DNA of 64,000 bases from Manduca sexta (GCF_014839805.1 NC_051140.1:9755826-9819825), one strand, 5' to 3'. Shown: positions 1 to 13,154, counted from the stretch's first letter. Numbers and translations: made by a program. Notes: generated from the sequence alone by a model not told the origin.

Positions 1-3000
1 CCTTAACTTCCATACCAGTAAGATATTTTTTTTATAAAAACTCTGCATCGCATCGCGTAGATGAAACTTCCCACCCACAGCGTGTAGGTTATATTTGTCT
101 TTTATAGTAAGATAGTGCCGTGTTTACCGCTGCGTCTATTTCAGTCGACACGGTGCGGCTACAGGCAATATATATAATTATATTTTGATAATTAGCTACT
201 AATATCTTTATGCAACCATTTTAGCTTGCTAATTGGCTACAGTTGGTGACAGCTTTGTTTATTTCTTGATAATATATTATGGGTTTATCTTATATTTAAT
301 GCCACAGTATCCATTTGCTAAAGTTAGACTTTATTATTACTAAAATGCGTTTTCAGTGCATTATTCAGTCTCAGTAAGGTGGTATGAGCGCAATGAGTTT
401 TTGAAATTGTAAAACGTTTTAGGCCTATGGTCGCGACATCTATCTGCCTGACATCAAACCCGTATGTCGAAAAACTAGAGCACACTTTATTGCCCGACGT
501 GGTAATCGATTTGAGGGCTTCATAGTTCAAGACCGATGAACAATGTGGAGGAAATGCCTCATTTTGAAATAAATTTGAACAGCGTTGTTACTAGATATTT
601 TGTAGCCCAACTTTCGAGATTGCCTATTTCAAGTCACGACATCTTTCTGCGGCCAAGTTTCGAGGTCAAATTTGATCTATACACATAATTAAACTGAAAA
701 GGTCGTCTTTGTCTCATGAAACGATAACGAGGTAAAAATAAGTTTCTTACTTTCTTTAACCATTTATAACATTTTGCACGTCAGTTGTTTATTAGGTACA
801 TTGATTAATTTAAGAACTTGTTACATATTAATTTAATATAAATAAATTCTAACTATATTAAAATGTTGTATTCTATGATTATCTTTCAGTTCAGCCTTCA
901 AGCAAAGAGGCCGTAGAAACTGTTCGGGAATATAATGTCTCTATTATGAGATATGCGGCATAAATGGCATTTACATAATGCCAATGTTAACGACATTATG
1001 GCTATCGTAAAAAATAGGTCCTCTTTTTTGCTCTAAAATATACTAGGTACGTCTAAATAAAACAATATCATAGCTTGGCTGGGTTGCCGAATATTTCAAC
1101 AACTAAGTGTTAAATATCTATGAACTTTATAAGCATCATAGACAGTGTAACACTATGTAATGAAAATTCAATATGGATGAAATGTTATGAGAGATAATTC
1201 AGAACGCTTTGTATTAACAGAGCGTAACCGGGATAACTCCCAGTAGGACATTTACTAGTGGTTTTATCTGATGAAGGTCTGCTTTGATCGTACGTATTCC
1301 AATTTAAGTTTACTTCCCTTGTGCATTGAGTGCCTATAACGCCCTCAATATCCGACGGCTTTTTATTTTTTGTTATTTTTTTCTTTATATGTAATAAGCT
1401 CTGGCTTCAAAACATCTATGCACTCAATATTTTATAAACGAACTACTCGATATGTCTATGTGCGCTCGCCAGCTTTAGCGCATACATAACAGATTTTTTA
1501 CAATATTATGAATACTAGTGAAAAAAAAGATAACACGTATAACATACAACCACAGGGCGTGGCTGGTTGTAGTTGCGTTTGAACCGCATTCTCGGCTATT
1601 TTAGAAGTCATCATGTGTTCATAGGGATTGTCCTAGCCTAGCATCTAGCCCACTAGATCATCTGAGTGTTAAAATACCTCAGGCGGGTATCAAAATATTA
1701 ACAAACCCCAATGGTACAGGGGGGGACGAATTACGTATCAAATAGTAGAACGTACTCACGCAATGCTAACCAAAACTAAATGTAACTTTGTTATTATGCA
1801 AAATTGTAACCGTATATATGGAATCATTAGTAAAAAAACCCTAAAAGTACATAATACGTATGTAGGTCTATGTGGATATATAATTATCAATATATGTACT
1901 GATCACAAACAGTTGGATTAGGAATGGGAGACGATGGAAGTAAATTTAATACAGCACATTGACTAGCTAATATCTCGGAAGTGCCTTTACGAGTCGTTGA
2001 ACCCTTATGAAAACAGATTGACGCAGTGTGAGCCCTTGGAAACGACTACGATGTCCTGTTTATATGCTTTAGGAAATTGCCTTGTTTATCTATAGATTCG
2101 ATTACGGCCTAATATATGCATATAATGAACATATGTTATGTGTGTATTAATTTGTTTATCATACAAATGTTTTGAAAACTTGTGTTATATAATATTTAAT
2201 AACCTAAAGTTTGGTAAAACCATAGTTTATAAGTAATGGATAGATTACCTAAACATGACTTCCGGCTTTTCTCTAAACGGATCGTCGAAAGTAAAAATAT
2301 CTTCCTAAAATATTGTGCAATGTAATTTTTTTATAATTTATCTACAGTTTGAGATTATTATCGCACACTTTGATGGAGTTAGTTTAAGCAATAATCATGA
2401 CAATGGTGCAGATAATACCGCCGTAAACGACATAAATACAATATTAAGCTACAGCTCAGTTAACGTTTAATAAAGATCACAGATAATTTTACATGCGATA
2501 ATACTTTGTTATAAAAAATTTAATATGGCCAACATGGTAGTGTCATGGACTCATGGTAGTTCTCATGACAATATAATATCTTGATGCTTGACATATTCCA
2601 GTCCAATATAGGGTTGGCCAACACACCCAGACATGCCGCAGAAGCTATTCGGTTGAGTTTATAAAAATCTTTTTCTTAGACGGCTTCAATGATTATATTA
2701 CTAAATACTCCTTATTTAAACGACACTACAAATCAAAAGAATCATCAGAAGGCAAGTTTCTACCTAAGTGTTTCAGTAAGTGTCTTACAACCAGATACAT
2801 ATATAAAAAATAGTTTAAACTGCTAATATTTTTCACGGTTTTAGTTTTACGTCTATAACATACAAAAATATACATACATTTTCAACGGATGATATGAACG
2901 AATGACTGAACTAATAACGTACAAATTCTGACAAAACTGTCCACTAATGTTGCCTCTCTTGCGTATTGAGCTTACATTACATCCACGACCCAATTGCGAG

Positions 3001-4151
3001 AGGGCTTTTGTTTTCCACTACGAAGTTACGTATGTACAGTAATGGGATGAAATGACGAGGTATTGTTACCAGAGAACTGATATCGAAATCATCCAGGTGA
3101 GAGGATATACTAATAACACGGCATGTTTTAACCCAAACACGTTTCCCACAAATCATTTTGAACAAGTCACGTCAAAGGAAATAATGACTAAACGCCCATT
3201 TAACTGTCGTGAGTAAGCAAGATTTTGGGACCGTCGCTTATCCAATTTGTGGATATTTTTGCGTGGGGGATTTCAATTATTACATTCGTTGCGGTTTTTT
3301 TTATTATCTTTGATGGAAAATTTAATTGAATAGTATGTTTTGCTTAACTATAAGTTAATGATGACAAAATGTTTGATAATTTTGTATTCGCTTTCGTGTT
3401 ACGTAGTAATGTTTATTTTTGAAATAGGTATTAGCTTTTTATAGTGATAGTTACTCAGTAGTACTAAAAATATTGATTTTGATTTCTTTTCTTACTTTAA
3501 TTATTAGAATAGCAAGACACTAGCCACTCCCCGAGTAATCGCATCCGGCTGCTTTTAACTAATAACGCCATTCAAAATTTTAATTAACAAACTACTTATC
3601 TACTGATTAAATCCGATTTTAAGTCTAAAATTACTTAGTAATATCACAAACATTACTGTCCTCCGCACTGAAACTTAACAATGTAGTACACTTGCGGCTG
3701 AAATAAACGAAATCTCTAGTTACAGGAACCCAGAGCCGTATTAATATGCCAATCTCACCTCTGGGAAGGATCTTAAATAACACTTAAAATATTTACTTAC
3801 TTAATAAACAAAACTTGCGCTGTCATTAAAGTCCATGTTGTCAGCCGAGTCGGTGCTGTTTAATAAAGCAAACTTGACTACCATCGTTATTCAACGTGCT
3901 GGAATTGAGATCGATACCGTTTGAGCCATCGATATATAGTACAATGGTTTGAGCCGTTGTTGATATTTGTTTATTAAATAGCGATGATTTTAAGATGTTG
4001 ACTTTAACTTGACAGCGTGTGTGCTGATATAGTGTTTTAAAGCGAAAGTGAGATGCATCTATTAACATGGCTATTAGTAGTATATCTGTCCTTTTTGTTG
4101 TTTTAGTTTTATTATTTCATAAAAACATAGGAATTTCGATGTGAAACAAAT
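1..4151. other. AT-rich stretch without a recognised gene
   Basis: I see no recognisable coding sequence, RNA gene or repeat copy here. The open frames are short (62 to 75 codons at 2977-3165 and 3841-4068, both minus strand) and resemble no family I know. A somewhat less AT-rich patch lies near 1540-1720. The stretch is best read as intergenic or intronic DNA. Confidence 0.55.
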
Positions 4152-4434
4152 GATCTGCCGAGAGGTAATCACTGGTCATCTTCCGTTAATCGAAATTCTA
4201 TCGGACCCCACTCCACTTACCATCAGGGCCCTTATTCTGTACGATAGTGTAAACGCGTAACGCGGCCGTGTCATGTTATCTTCGAGAAATGTGCGTGGAA
4301 TGGTATTCTGTAAGCCAAATTTATATAGTCCTAAACATGATGCGTTGTGTTACGTGCTTGTTACACACTGTTTAAATAACGTGCGTGATAGAGAATAAGG
4401 CCCCAGGTGCAGGGAGGTCACTTTGCCGTGCTAG
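4152..4434 (+). repeat. Dispersed repeat R (copy 1), split by a MITE
   Basis: The segments 4152-4226 and 4404-4434 together match the 3' part of a repeat that also occurs at 14803-14962 (plus) and 36991-37200 (minus). Shared landmarks are CTGCCGA.AGGTAATCA, then GGACCC.CTCCACTTACCATCAG, then TGCAG followed by a GA-rich stretch. The 177-bp MITE at 4227-4403 interrupts it immediately after CATCAG. The other copies run through this point, so they serve as related empty sites. The parent element class is not recognised. Confidence 0.7.
4227..4403. mobile_element. 177-bp MITE, copy 1, with CAG target duplication
   Basis: The termini are inverted: GGCCCTTATTCTGTA on the left, and the right end read in reverse complement is GGGCCTTATTCTCTA. 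CAG flanks both sides (4224-4226 and 4404-4406). A second copy of exactly the same length lies at 12220-12396, with about 12 differences in 177 bases by eye. It has no coding capacity and must be moved by a transposase from elsewhere. A 3-bp CAG duplication would fit PIF/Harbinger-related groups that duplicate CWG, but that assignment is inference. Confidence 0.8.
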
Positions 4435-4489
4435 AATAAAAAGAAAAGAAAAAACCAAATGAATTATTTTCTTAAATACGGTATAATTA

Positions 4490-4817
4490 TAATATATAAT
4501 AATATCAGCCCTGTATTATATACTTGCCCACTGCTGAGCACGGGCCTCCTCTACTAATGAGAGGGATTAGGCCTTAGTCCACCGCGCTGGCCTAGTGCGG
4601 ATTGGTAGACTTCACACACCCTCGAAATTCCTATAGAGAACTTCTCAGGTATGCAGGTTTCCTCACGATGTTTTCCTTCACCGTTAAAGCAAGCGATAAT
4701 TCACAAAGAATACACACATAATTTATTAGAAAAATCAGAGGTGTGTGCCCTTGGGATTTGAACCTGCGGACATTCGTCTCGGCAGTCCGTTCCACAACCA
4801 ACTAGGCTATCGCCTAA
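4490..4817 (-). mobile_element. tRNA-derived SINE, family 3, complete copy
   Basis: Read on the minus strand, the element starts with a tRNA-like head. This contains an A box (TAGCCTAGTTGG) and a B box (GGTTCAAATCC), the internal RNA polymerase III promoter. A body of about 200 bp follows, and the element ends in a short ATT-rich tail. A perfect 12-bp target duplication, ACGGTATAATTA, flanks it at 4478-4489 and 4818-4829. The other copy is at 17884-18316. SINEs of this kind are moved by LINE machinery. Confidence 0.88.
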
Positions 4818-4829
4818 ACGGTATAATTA

Positions 4830-5621
4830 GCACATGCATAATATTGACCTTTTGTTATACCTAAAAATGATAAACACAGAATATAAATGGGTGGGATTCG
4901 TATGAGACGTTTATGGGGTCATTCTGCGACCTATGTCGTGCGGGGGATATTTGGCATTGCTAAAAGTGTTTTTCAAGATTTGTTTGTACTACAAAACCAC
5001 GCTCTTATATTTGTTTTGACCGGAGAGTGGAAGCCGTCATAAATATTCGTAAAATAACACATTCATTTGAAATGAATACGTACGTTGTATTGGAATTTAA
5101 GTAAACTAAAATATTTATGACATACAAATCGTAAATTCACAATGTTTTAAATTTCCATTGCCTTGTGAATTGGACTTGTTATTGTACTTGTTTTTGTTAC
5201 GGTTTTCATATTAATTTCTGCAGAACCTTTGTAAAGAAGAGAGATTAAGGTTTTCGTATACGCTCGAAGCCTAAACTAACATTGACAATAGATTTACTAA
5301 AATATAACCAATGAATTTTCAGTAAAGCTCTCTCGGTTATTTTTTTAGATGCCAAATACTCTCCTGAGAATGTAACAATTACCAGTAATGAACAATGATT
5401 GTACTATTTTATAAATTTAAAAATGATTAGTGCATCTCCAGTCGCCAATGTCCCATTTTGCCCCAACAGAAACAAAACGTATCACCATATCGAGCAGAAA
5501 TAAGAATTCGAGTAGTGAATTAAGAATTCACTACTCACTTGAATAATCCGAATTAAATTCCCTATTATGATTGATATCATCATGTTCTATTGGAACCAGA
5601 TGAATTAATCTATTATATTAT
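4830..5621. other. AT-rich unique stretch with one short hairpin
   Basis: No gene or repeat copy is recognised. The only clear structure is a short hairpin at 5510-5536, with 12-bp perfect arms (GAGTAGTGAATT) around a 3-base loop. Confidence 0.5.
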
Positions 5622-5938
5622 CTTTTTTTTTATTGCTTTTAATGACGAGACGAGCCCGCCATCCTCCTTATGGTAAGCGATACGACCGCCCATAAACAGC
5701 AGAAACATCATACAACACCTTGAATTACAAAGTATTGTTTGATATTCCACTACGCCTGCCATCCTGAGACATGAGATGTTAAGTCTTATTATGACCAGTA
5801 GTTACACTGGCTACAATGTCTTTCACACCAAAACACAACAGTGACCTACACATTGCTGCTTGGTGGCAGAAATAGACATTGCAGTGGCACCTACCCAGGC
5901 GGACTCTCACATATGAGATTCTTACCACAAGTCAATAT
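5622..5938 (-). repeat. Dispersed repeat family 1, copy A
   Basis: This is a roughly 300-bp element in minus orientation with its poly-A tail at 5622. Conserved landmarks, read on the minus strand, are CTCATATGTGAGAGTCCGCC at the 5' end, TCTATTTCTGCC, GGACATTATAGCCAGTGTA-like sequence, CATCTCATGTCTCAGGATGG, and AAGCTCGTCTCGTCATT before the A-rich tail. Copies recur at 13398, 21988, 27860 and 59495. The A tail points to LINE-driven retroposition. It has no tRNA-like head, so it may be a non-tRNA SINE or the truncated 3' end of a LINE. Confidence 0.82.
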
Positions 5939-7663
5939 CTGTTAATCTAATACGACATAGCATATATCCCGCATGTTCTTCCAAAGTTTGTAGGTAAAGA
6001 TTTCATATTATAATGCGATTGAGATGAGCGTATCGCGTTTCTGGGAATTGATTTCAATACCGAACAACTCGAGTGTATTTTTCCAGTAAAAACGAATTTT
6101 TTCAATCATCAACAAACTTACCATTAAAACGAATCTACGAGTACATATTTAATACCTGTAAATAAATAAGTATTGGCAATGCAAAAACAATCATAATTAA
6201 GGAATATTGTACGTATACGCTACGTCTGCGAAACACGAGCATGAATACACTAAACACAAATTTATTAGTTATGTATAAGAATGTTTTTATGTTCGGAGAA
6301 TAGCACATAAAGTGCGTACGTGAGGTAACAAGTATTGAAACTTATAACAAACATTCGCTTCGTATTTACGCTGTTTCGTGTAATTTATAACTTTTCCATG
6401 ACTGTATTACTTGTATCGGTCTAAATTTACTAAAAAAATTAGGAGTATGTTCTTTCATTTTATTATGTAAACTACTCATATTATATGCGAGAATATAAAC
6501 TTTATGTTGGGATTAATAACAGCTGCACATCGTCTCTGCAATCTTTAGATTTGTAATAAAAACTTAAAAGATAATGTTTTATCAATAATTAATTTTTGGT
6601 ATAACCGACATATACCGCGTGCTTTTGAGTTTGAATCCTGTGTCCCTATTTTATAAAGTAGTAAAAGTATATAACAGTATTAATTACACATACGAATTAA
6701 AAGTTTAATTCAATGCAAAAAATCTAATTTACTCAGATAAAAGTTTCACGATATTTGTGTTTTAGCACAAACTAAAATTTAAAAGAAATTCAGAGTAGTA
6801 GAATAAGAGTTCTATTTTCTATTCTGTGGTGAAAGTACTAGAGCGTTCTTAATTTATCACGTTTAATAGGTTTTTCAAGATCCATTTATTATGACAGTAG
6901 TAAAGACTAGAAAAGAAAGAAAGCAATTAATGCCTTGTCTTATTTTAAGCACTTGTCACACGCAATTTCATTGCATAACAATAAAACGCTACGACAAAAC
7001 ACCATCAGCATCTTTTATGTAGATTTCTTTAGAGCCCTGTCTCAACATAACATATCCGTAGCAAACGCAATAATGAAAGCTTTATTTTTAAACCATTCTT
7101 TACAGTTACATTTCGACATATACAATAGTGGAATAAGTTTATTAAAACAAAGAAAATAATAACTAGAAAAGATATTGCCTTTCTCGAAATTCTTTGTGTA
7201 TTGAATACAACTGAATGAAAAAATGAGCAGAATTCTCGTTTACATAAAAGGAAATCTTACTCAATAATAAATTCAAAAAGGATATTCTTTGTGCGTCGTA
7301 AATTCACTTGAAATTATTAAATAACTATCGTATATTTATTGGAACCAACGTTAAACCTCAAGAGATAACGCGTCAAATTAACAAGCCTAAAAATATTATT
7401 GAAATTAATTAGGTTACTTCTAAAACTCAATGTCTTTTCTTAATAAGCATTATTAATTAAACGTCAGGTAGCGAAAGTTATTTGACAATGTTAAATTAGA
7501 TCGGAATTGTCGTCCGAAGCCTGTGAATTTAATTTTGCGAAAATTATGAATAACAGTTACGGACATAATATTTGGGTCACGAAATCACTCTTGATAGAGA
7601 TTTGGTAAATTATGTCTATATATACGGCTGTCAAAAAACAATACCGACGTTAACAACTCTTTG
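5939..7663. other. AT-rich stretch without recognised features
   Basis: No gene is recognised. One 74-codon open frame at 6935-7159 (plus) has low-complexity AT-rich coding and no family resemblance, so I treat it as chance. Confidence 0.5.
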
Positions 7664-7746
7664 AAGTATAAAATATTGTTTGGCATTAACTACGCTCGAC
7701 ACCGTGAGATATAAAATGTTATGTGTCATAATGCCCAGTAATTAGC
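7664..7746 (-). repeat. Family 1 fragment, strongly decayed
   Basis: About 80 bases match the middle of family 1 on the minus strand: AGTATTGTTTGG, then GAGATATAAAATGTTATGT and GCCCAGTAATTA. The match is diverged and both ends are missing, so this is an old remnant. Confidence 0.5.
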
Positions 7747-8317
7747 AAGGATGGGTAAAGTTTCAGAATATGTCCTCTCAACGTACTTGATTAAGTGAGT
7801 ATCTCGTAGAAAATGAAACGTGGCTCATTCAGTCGTAATAGCCTTAAGCCAAATAAAAAAAATCGACTGAAACTGGTTACTAAAATCCGTTTGTCGACTT
7901 ATGAATTAAAGTCCAATTTGGTCTGTGGTTTCCATCCTGTATTCTTAGGGACGTCTCCCTTATAGGGACGGATATTGACAAACCACTTATGTTAATTCGA
8001 GAGCCAAGATCGTTTAGAATTCGCAAGGTGTTCGTAAGGAATATATTTGAATGTGTCAGTTTGCATTGAATTCGGCGAGTTCACAATCTCGATTGTGCCG
8101 ATGAATTCTGCTTTCAACTGACATTCGTTGGAATAGATAGTTGAAGACAGACGAATTTAATGCTCTATAATTTGGCGTCGCTTTGTCTAGGATTGGTTTT
8201 TATTGAAGGTATTATTTATATATTTTTTATAATTAAAGGAACAGCATAAAAGCTTAAACATAATACAACGGCTGCTACAAGATCTACATCTACTTAGAGA
8301 TGGTGCCTAACTTTAAT

Positions 8318-8527
8318 TATGTACACCGCTCTGAAATCCCTGTTTCAAATCCCATATCGGCAAAGTGATAATGAAATTTTTCTGTTCAGTAACAGCCCGG
8401 GTTCTGGAATTTGTGTCCGATATGACAATAGGCTCACCCCTATCATATCACGGGACGAAACACACAGGCAAAGAGTCGCTTGTCCCATCTCTGGCTACCC
8501 CTTCGGTATAAAGGTATGATGTGTGTT
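8318..8527 (+). mobile_element. tRNA-derived SINE, family 2, partial copy
   Basis: The copy retains the end of the head (B-box-like GTTTCAAATCCC), then TTCTGTTCAGTAACAGCCCGG, GGAATTTGTGTCCGATATG, a GGGACGAAAC motif and a tail reading TACCCCTTCGGTATAAA. The best family member is at 49871-50103. An apparent 66-codon open frame here is only SINE sequence. Confidence 0.72.
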
Positions 8528-8939
8528 TATTTTTATTTTGTTATTTACTTTAGCAGGAAAATATCTACTTTATTGAAGTCGCTTAAGATATATAAATATT
8601 CATTGGCTTTCTATTTGGAATTATTAATATAATAGCATCATATAAATATTTGAATAAATTATCTATAATATTATTAAGATCGTAAAACTGAGAATAACAA
8701 AAATGTCTTAAGAATATTCAAATGAAGACAGAATGTCTATTATCTAAATAAATATTTAACTACATTATCATCTCCGACGTTCTGTCGTCAGACAGGTGTC
8801 AATACTCCGATCAATTTTCTTTTTCAAGAAGACTTTCTTTATGATATATTTTTTTACATTTGTACTCGTTCGAACCATATTCAAATAATTATTATCTGTT
8901 TGAATATTAAGCCATGCATACTAATACATAATATATATA

Positions 8940-8977
8940 GGCGCAATTAGTGCACCTACTGCTCGCCAAGTTTAAGG
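8940..8977 (-). mobile_element. Family 2 SINE tail fragment
   Basis: The minus strand reads CTTGGCGAGCAGTAGGTGCA followed by CTAATTGCGCC, the conserved tail of family 2. It lies directly downstream, in the same orientation, of the GC-richer block 9000-9332. Confidence 0.55.
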
Positions 8978-8999
8978 TTTTACTCGTGGGTAATAAACG

Positions 9000-9332
9000 C
9001 GTTTCCGTTACCATTTGGGTTGAGTGGAACGCTTAGGTTGGTTTTACCGGTCTTAAGGCCCAATGTCGACACTCGGGAGTATAGCACCGTCCAAAAGAGC
9101 ATTGAACCGAGTCCCTAATCCCTGTACACCCCACACCGGCATACCAAACTAACTCCACGGTGGCCTTCAATAACGTATACGAAACGGCCCCGGGGTATTT
9201 TGTTGCATTAAGATAGCTGTTCGGAACCGTCCCTGATGGTGTGATAACGTGGGAGTGTATTGCCGTTCCAGCACAAATTCTAATGCATAGCGTTATAATT
9301 AGAATCGTGAATTCAATGTATATCCATTTCAT
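9000..9332 (-). other. GC-richer block with a 99-codon open frame
   Basis: The minus strand is open from 9332 to 9033. The predicted product begins with a hydrophobic N-terminus (MKWIYIEFTILIITLCI) resembling a signal peptide. It ends with a cysteine-bearing stretch in which GC, QC, RC and EC are spaced 7, 4 and 4 residues apart. I recognise no family. Base composition is much less AT-rich than the surroundings. A family-2 SINE tail follows in the same orientation, so the block may belong to a longer repeat, perhaps a LINE sharing its tail with the SINE. A small secreted protein or single exon is the alternative, and I consider it less likely. Confidence 0.25.
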
Positions 9333-12216
9333 ATAGTTTGTTGAAAAAATATATTTGTATGTAGCTTCAGCGTGAAATGAGGTTTGTGAGCAATATTAAA
9401 AAAAAAATCTCTCTTCTTGGGATTTAAGATTCATTGATTTCAGTCCATTCGAAATTGTTTAAAAAATGATTCAGCGGCATAGCCTTGAAAGCGTAGCAAA
9501 TAGATTTTTAGAGTTACGTTCGATTAATATTATTAAATGAAGAAGTATTACAACTTACAATAACAAAAATATTAAATATCTGCCTTGTATTAAGTTTTGT
9601 CATCATGAGATGCGGGTCTCTACGCTACAGAAGGATTAGGTTTTGTTTAAAACATAAGATTGTTACAGATAACTAAACAACGCATAGCTATTAATTCTTA
9701 TAAAAACTCTTAAGTGTCAAAATTATACCCTAAAGAAATATATCTGATTAAGGAGCCTTGATAGAGCCTTGTATGGCGCTGATCTTGGGATACTAAATGG
9801 GGATAAAAACTTGGTTATTACAGGGTGTGGTGTAAGAAGTGTAACATTTAATAGACGAGTTTCAGGCTAATGGTCGCTCTTCGTATCCCTTGTTCGGCAA
9901 ATTTACGACGCATTAAGCCGCAAGAGTCACTATTTTACCCATTTTTTATCCTCACCACAAATAACGGACAAATTTATGCAAAAATGCTAAATTATTTGTT
10001 ATAAGATATGCTAAATGCTGTATCTTAGCTTAAGTTATTCTGGAAATTATACTTTATTTAGACAGCTTTAGTTTTAGATTGAAAAATTTGATAAAGTATT
10101 TTATAACATAATATTATCTTTTGGAGTTTAATAAAGAAATTTAATATATACTATGGAATTTTAGAAATTATTGTAAACTATCTATCCCGGCTTCACAACT
10201 ATATACGTTATAAAGCAGCAAGCGACAATGGCTGCATCCTGGACACCATTATACTTTATATCAGATAGTTAACTGTTCGTATTTCCCGGTTTTTATATTT
10301 CTATTATGGTTTTTTTTATTAAGATGTTTCTTTTTGGTTACAATTGTTTAAAATTTTTATTTGTCGTACCTAATCTAGGTTTTATTAGAGATAAATTATA
10401 TAGTACTAGTCAATCCGAAATGTACTTTATTTCATCTAATATTTCATTAGCAATTACAACTACCATGACACATTTCAGATACAAGTAACATCACGAGTAT
10501 TGTGTAACCGCCGACGCACAAAATTGATCAGATAATACTATAAGCTGCGGGCAATGTTCGAATTACTAAATGTAAGGGTATAATTAGAAATTCCCCGAAA
10601 GTTATAGGATGTAGTTACTAGGTGAAACCGTACTGATCGGTATTAAATCTGCATGTGTTATAGACAATACTAGCCTCCTTTATAATATGAAGAATTTTGG
10701 ACATAACAAATTCGCCAACATCCATGTTTTGAATTCTAATGTTTTGTCATATGAACAGAAAATTTGCACATGGATATAAAACTTCAAATACTTAAAAATA
10801 AACATAGGGAAATCATTTCGTCACCCATGTCGCTGCCGTCTTTGTTAACATCAACGAGATTGACAGCTACATTGTAACACAATTTAAATAATCCATTTTG
10901 TGGGATACGCATTACCACATACCTGTAATGGCACAGAACATTCGAGTTGTTCCAGCATTCGACGAAAAGCAGTATACTTCTAATGGTAACATAATATTAC
11001 CTATATTTATTTTTAATGAGTGTACTTTCGTGGGATTGAAGAATACAAATTGAGAAAAGTGGGTATACTAGTTGCTGCCTTCCTCTTCTGGGATAAAAGG
11101 TGTGAATGTGGAAGAGGTGACCATCTCCCTGTTCGTTGGGCTGTGAATTACTTATAAATTTTTGATGCTCTTCGAAACTCGGAAGTTAGCTCTCTTTAGA
11201 AATATTATGTTCAACGTAAATTTTAGCCTCAGATAATTAAGGTAAATTTTTAGCCTTGGAACATTAAGAGCAACTGCTGCCCATCGATTCAATTTGTGTG
11301 CATTCTCACATTAGTAACTTTGTCAGTCGAGTTTCTGGTATCTACTATTAAGCATAAATATGTTTTATTAATCAAACACAAGTAACATGGCATGAATTTC
11401 AAAGTACTTATATCAAAACTATGCTATTACTTAATGTTCCTATTATTTCAAATCTGTCTCCATAACTAGACCCAATGTTCGAAGGCTGTTTTATACCAAA
11501 ATCTATATGAAAAGGTTTAGAATTGAATTTTGAACTTCACCTACAAATTTCGTTATACCCTACACCGAAAAATGTATTAAGATTCCAGATTCGTACGTTA
11601 TTTGGGATGTTGTGCGTAGTTTATTTAATTTTAGTGTATTTACTTCATTTTATCAAGATTAATGGAGCTTTATAAGCCGCAGATACAGCACATGTTGCAA
11701 ACCATTTAAACTGTTTTAGTTATTTTACCAAAGAATCAATTTTGTCTGGTTTTAACATGTAAAAAGAATGTCATAAGGCTTTTATTTGTTAAAATTTTGA
11801 ATCTTATAACAGGAGTTTAAAATGAAGAGTAGTTGCAATTAGTGAAATCATGCTTGCTCATTATAAATTCAACACCGGAGTACTATTTTCTTAAAAATAT
11901 TATGAAATAATTCTAACCTCAAATATACGAAAAATTATTTTATGCTTAAAAATTGTTTCTGTCATACGGTTCAAACATAACCTCACAAACTTTAAGATTT
12001 CTGAAGCCTAAAGTTTTTTTAGAGATACACATTATTATAAATTGAGATTACAGTCGGCGGCAGCATAAAGAAATATAACAAAATTATCTTTGTATTCTTT
12101 TTATAACTCCTCAAAAGGGTCGTTATGATATTTTTTTCTATATTCGAAAATAAATAACACGACGTTCTGTTACTAGGATATCTTTTGTATAAGTATTGAT
12201 TGTCATAATAACCATT
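9333..12216. other. AT-rich stretch without recognised features
   Basis: I find no recognisable gene, tRNA or repeat copy. Open frames are at most about 60 codons here and look like chance. Confidence 0.5.
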
Positions 12217-12219
12217 CAG

Positions 12220-12396
12220 GGTCCTTATTCTGTATGATAGTGTAAACACGTAACGCGGCCGTGTCATGTTATTTTCGAGAAATGTGCGTGGAATGGAATT
12301 CTGTAAGCCAAATTTCTATAGTCCTAAACATGATGCGTTGTGTTAAGTGCTTGTTACGCACTGTCAAAATAACGTGCGGGATAGAGAAAAAGGCCC
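12220..12396. mobile_element. 177-bp MITE, copy 2, with CAG target duplication
   Basis: The left end is GGTCCTTATTCTGTA and the right end ends AAAAAGGCCC. CAG trinucleotides flank at 12217-12219 and 12397-12399. It is colinear with copy 1 at 4227-4403, in the same orientation, with no length difference. Open frames across it (12019-12267 minus, 12261-12455 plus) are fortuitous. Confidence 0.8.
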
Positions 12397-12399
12397 CAG

Positions 12400-13154
12400 G
12401 CCGTATGATACCGAATACCTTTCTAAAACTGAAAATTAACGCGAACAACTTCTGACAGCCAAAAAATTTTTTAGTTAGCTGAGCTAATAATCCGTTTCAT
12501 AATATGGTCGTGGGTGAGTCCAACGCCATATCGTAAAAAAAATATTTAATCATTTAAAATCAGAAAAATCTGCAAAAATACTTTAAATAACTATTAATGT
12601 TTTCTGCAACGGTAGATTATTGTTACTTTTAAATGTACCTACTTTTATGTTAAAATTAAATTGAACTAAGAGGCGAGACTGTAATTATTTTCAAAGTATC
12701 GCAATTCGCACGTGTTGATGTGGGTCGTAGAGGTTTTCAGAGTTAAATTGTCTTAATTCGTAAGTTTGCCTATCCACCTAAGTTTTAGGTCATATTCGGC
12801 TTACATTCACTTACATTGTTTTGTTTAGAAGGGATCGTAAAGGATCTCAAGCTACAATGAGTTATTTGAAGAGGTCATAAAAGTATGAAATTTGAAAATG
12901 TTATTTGATGTTGTAGTGTTGAAGCTAAATATGACAGAGAGAATAAACTTGTAACTGAATTCGGAACCTGTAGAGAAATCTTTGTAGAATAGCCTCAAGT
13001 CGAGTAGTAACAACATTGCATTGTTATGAAGTTTTAGGGTAAACATTTTGACGTAAGTTACAAAATAATTTTAGTATCCAACTTATTTTTTTTATTAGTG
13101 TGTGTTGCATAAATTATTGAAATAATCTTTATTATAAATCTTTATTTTTTACTA
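12400..13154. other. AT-rich stretch without recognised features
   Basis: No gene or repeat copy is recognised in this interval. Confidence 0.45.
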
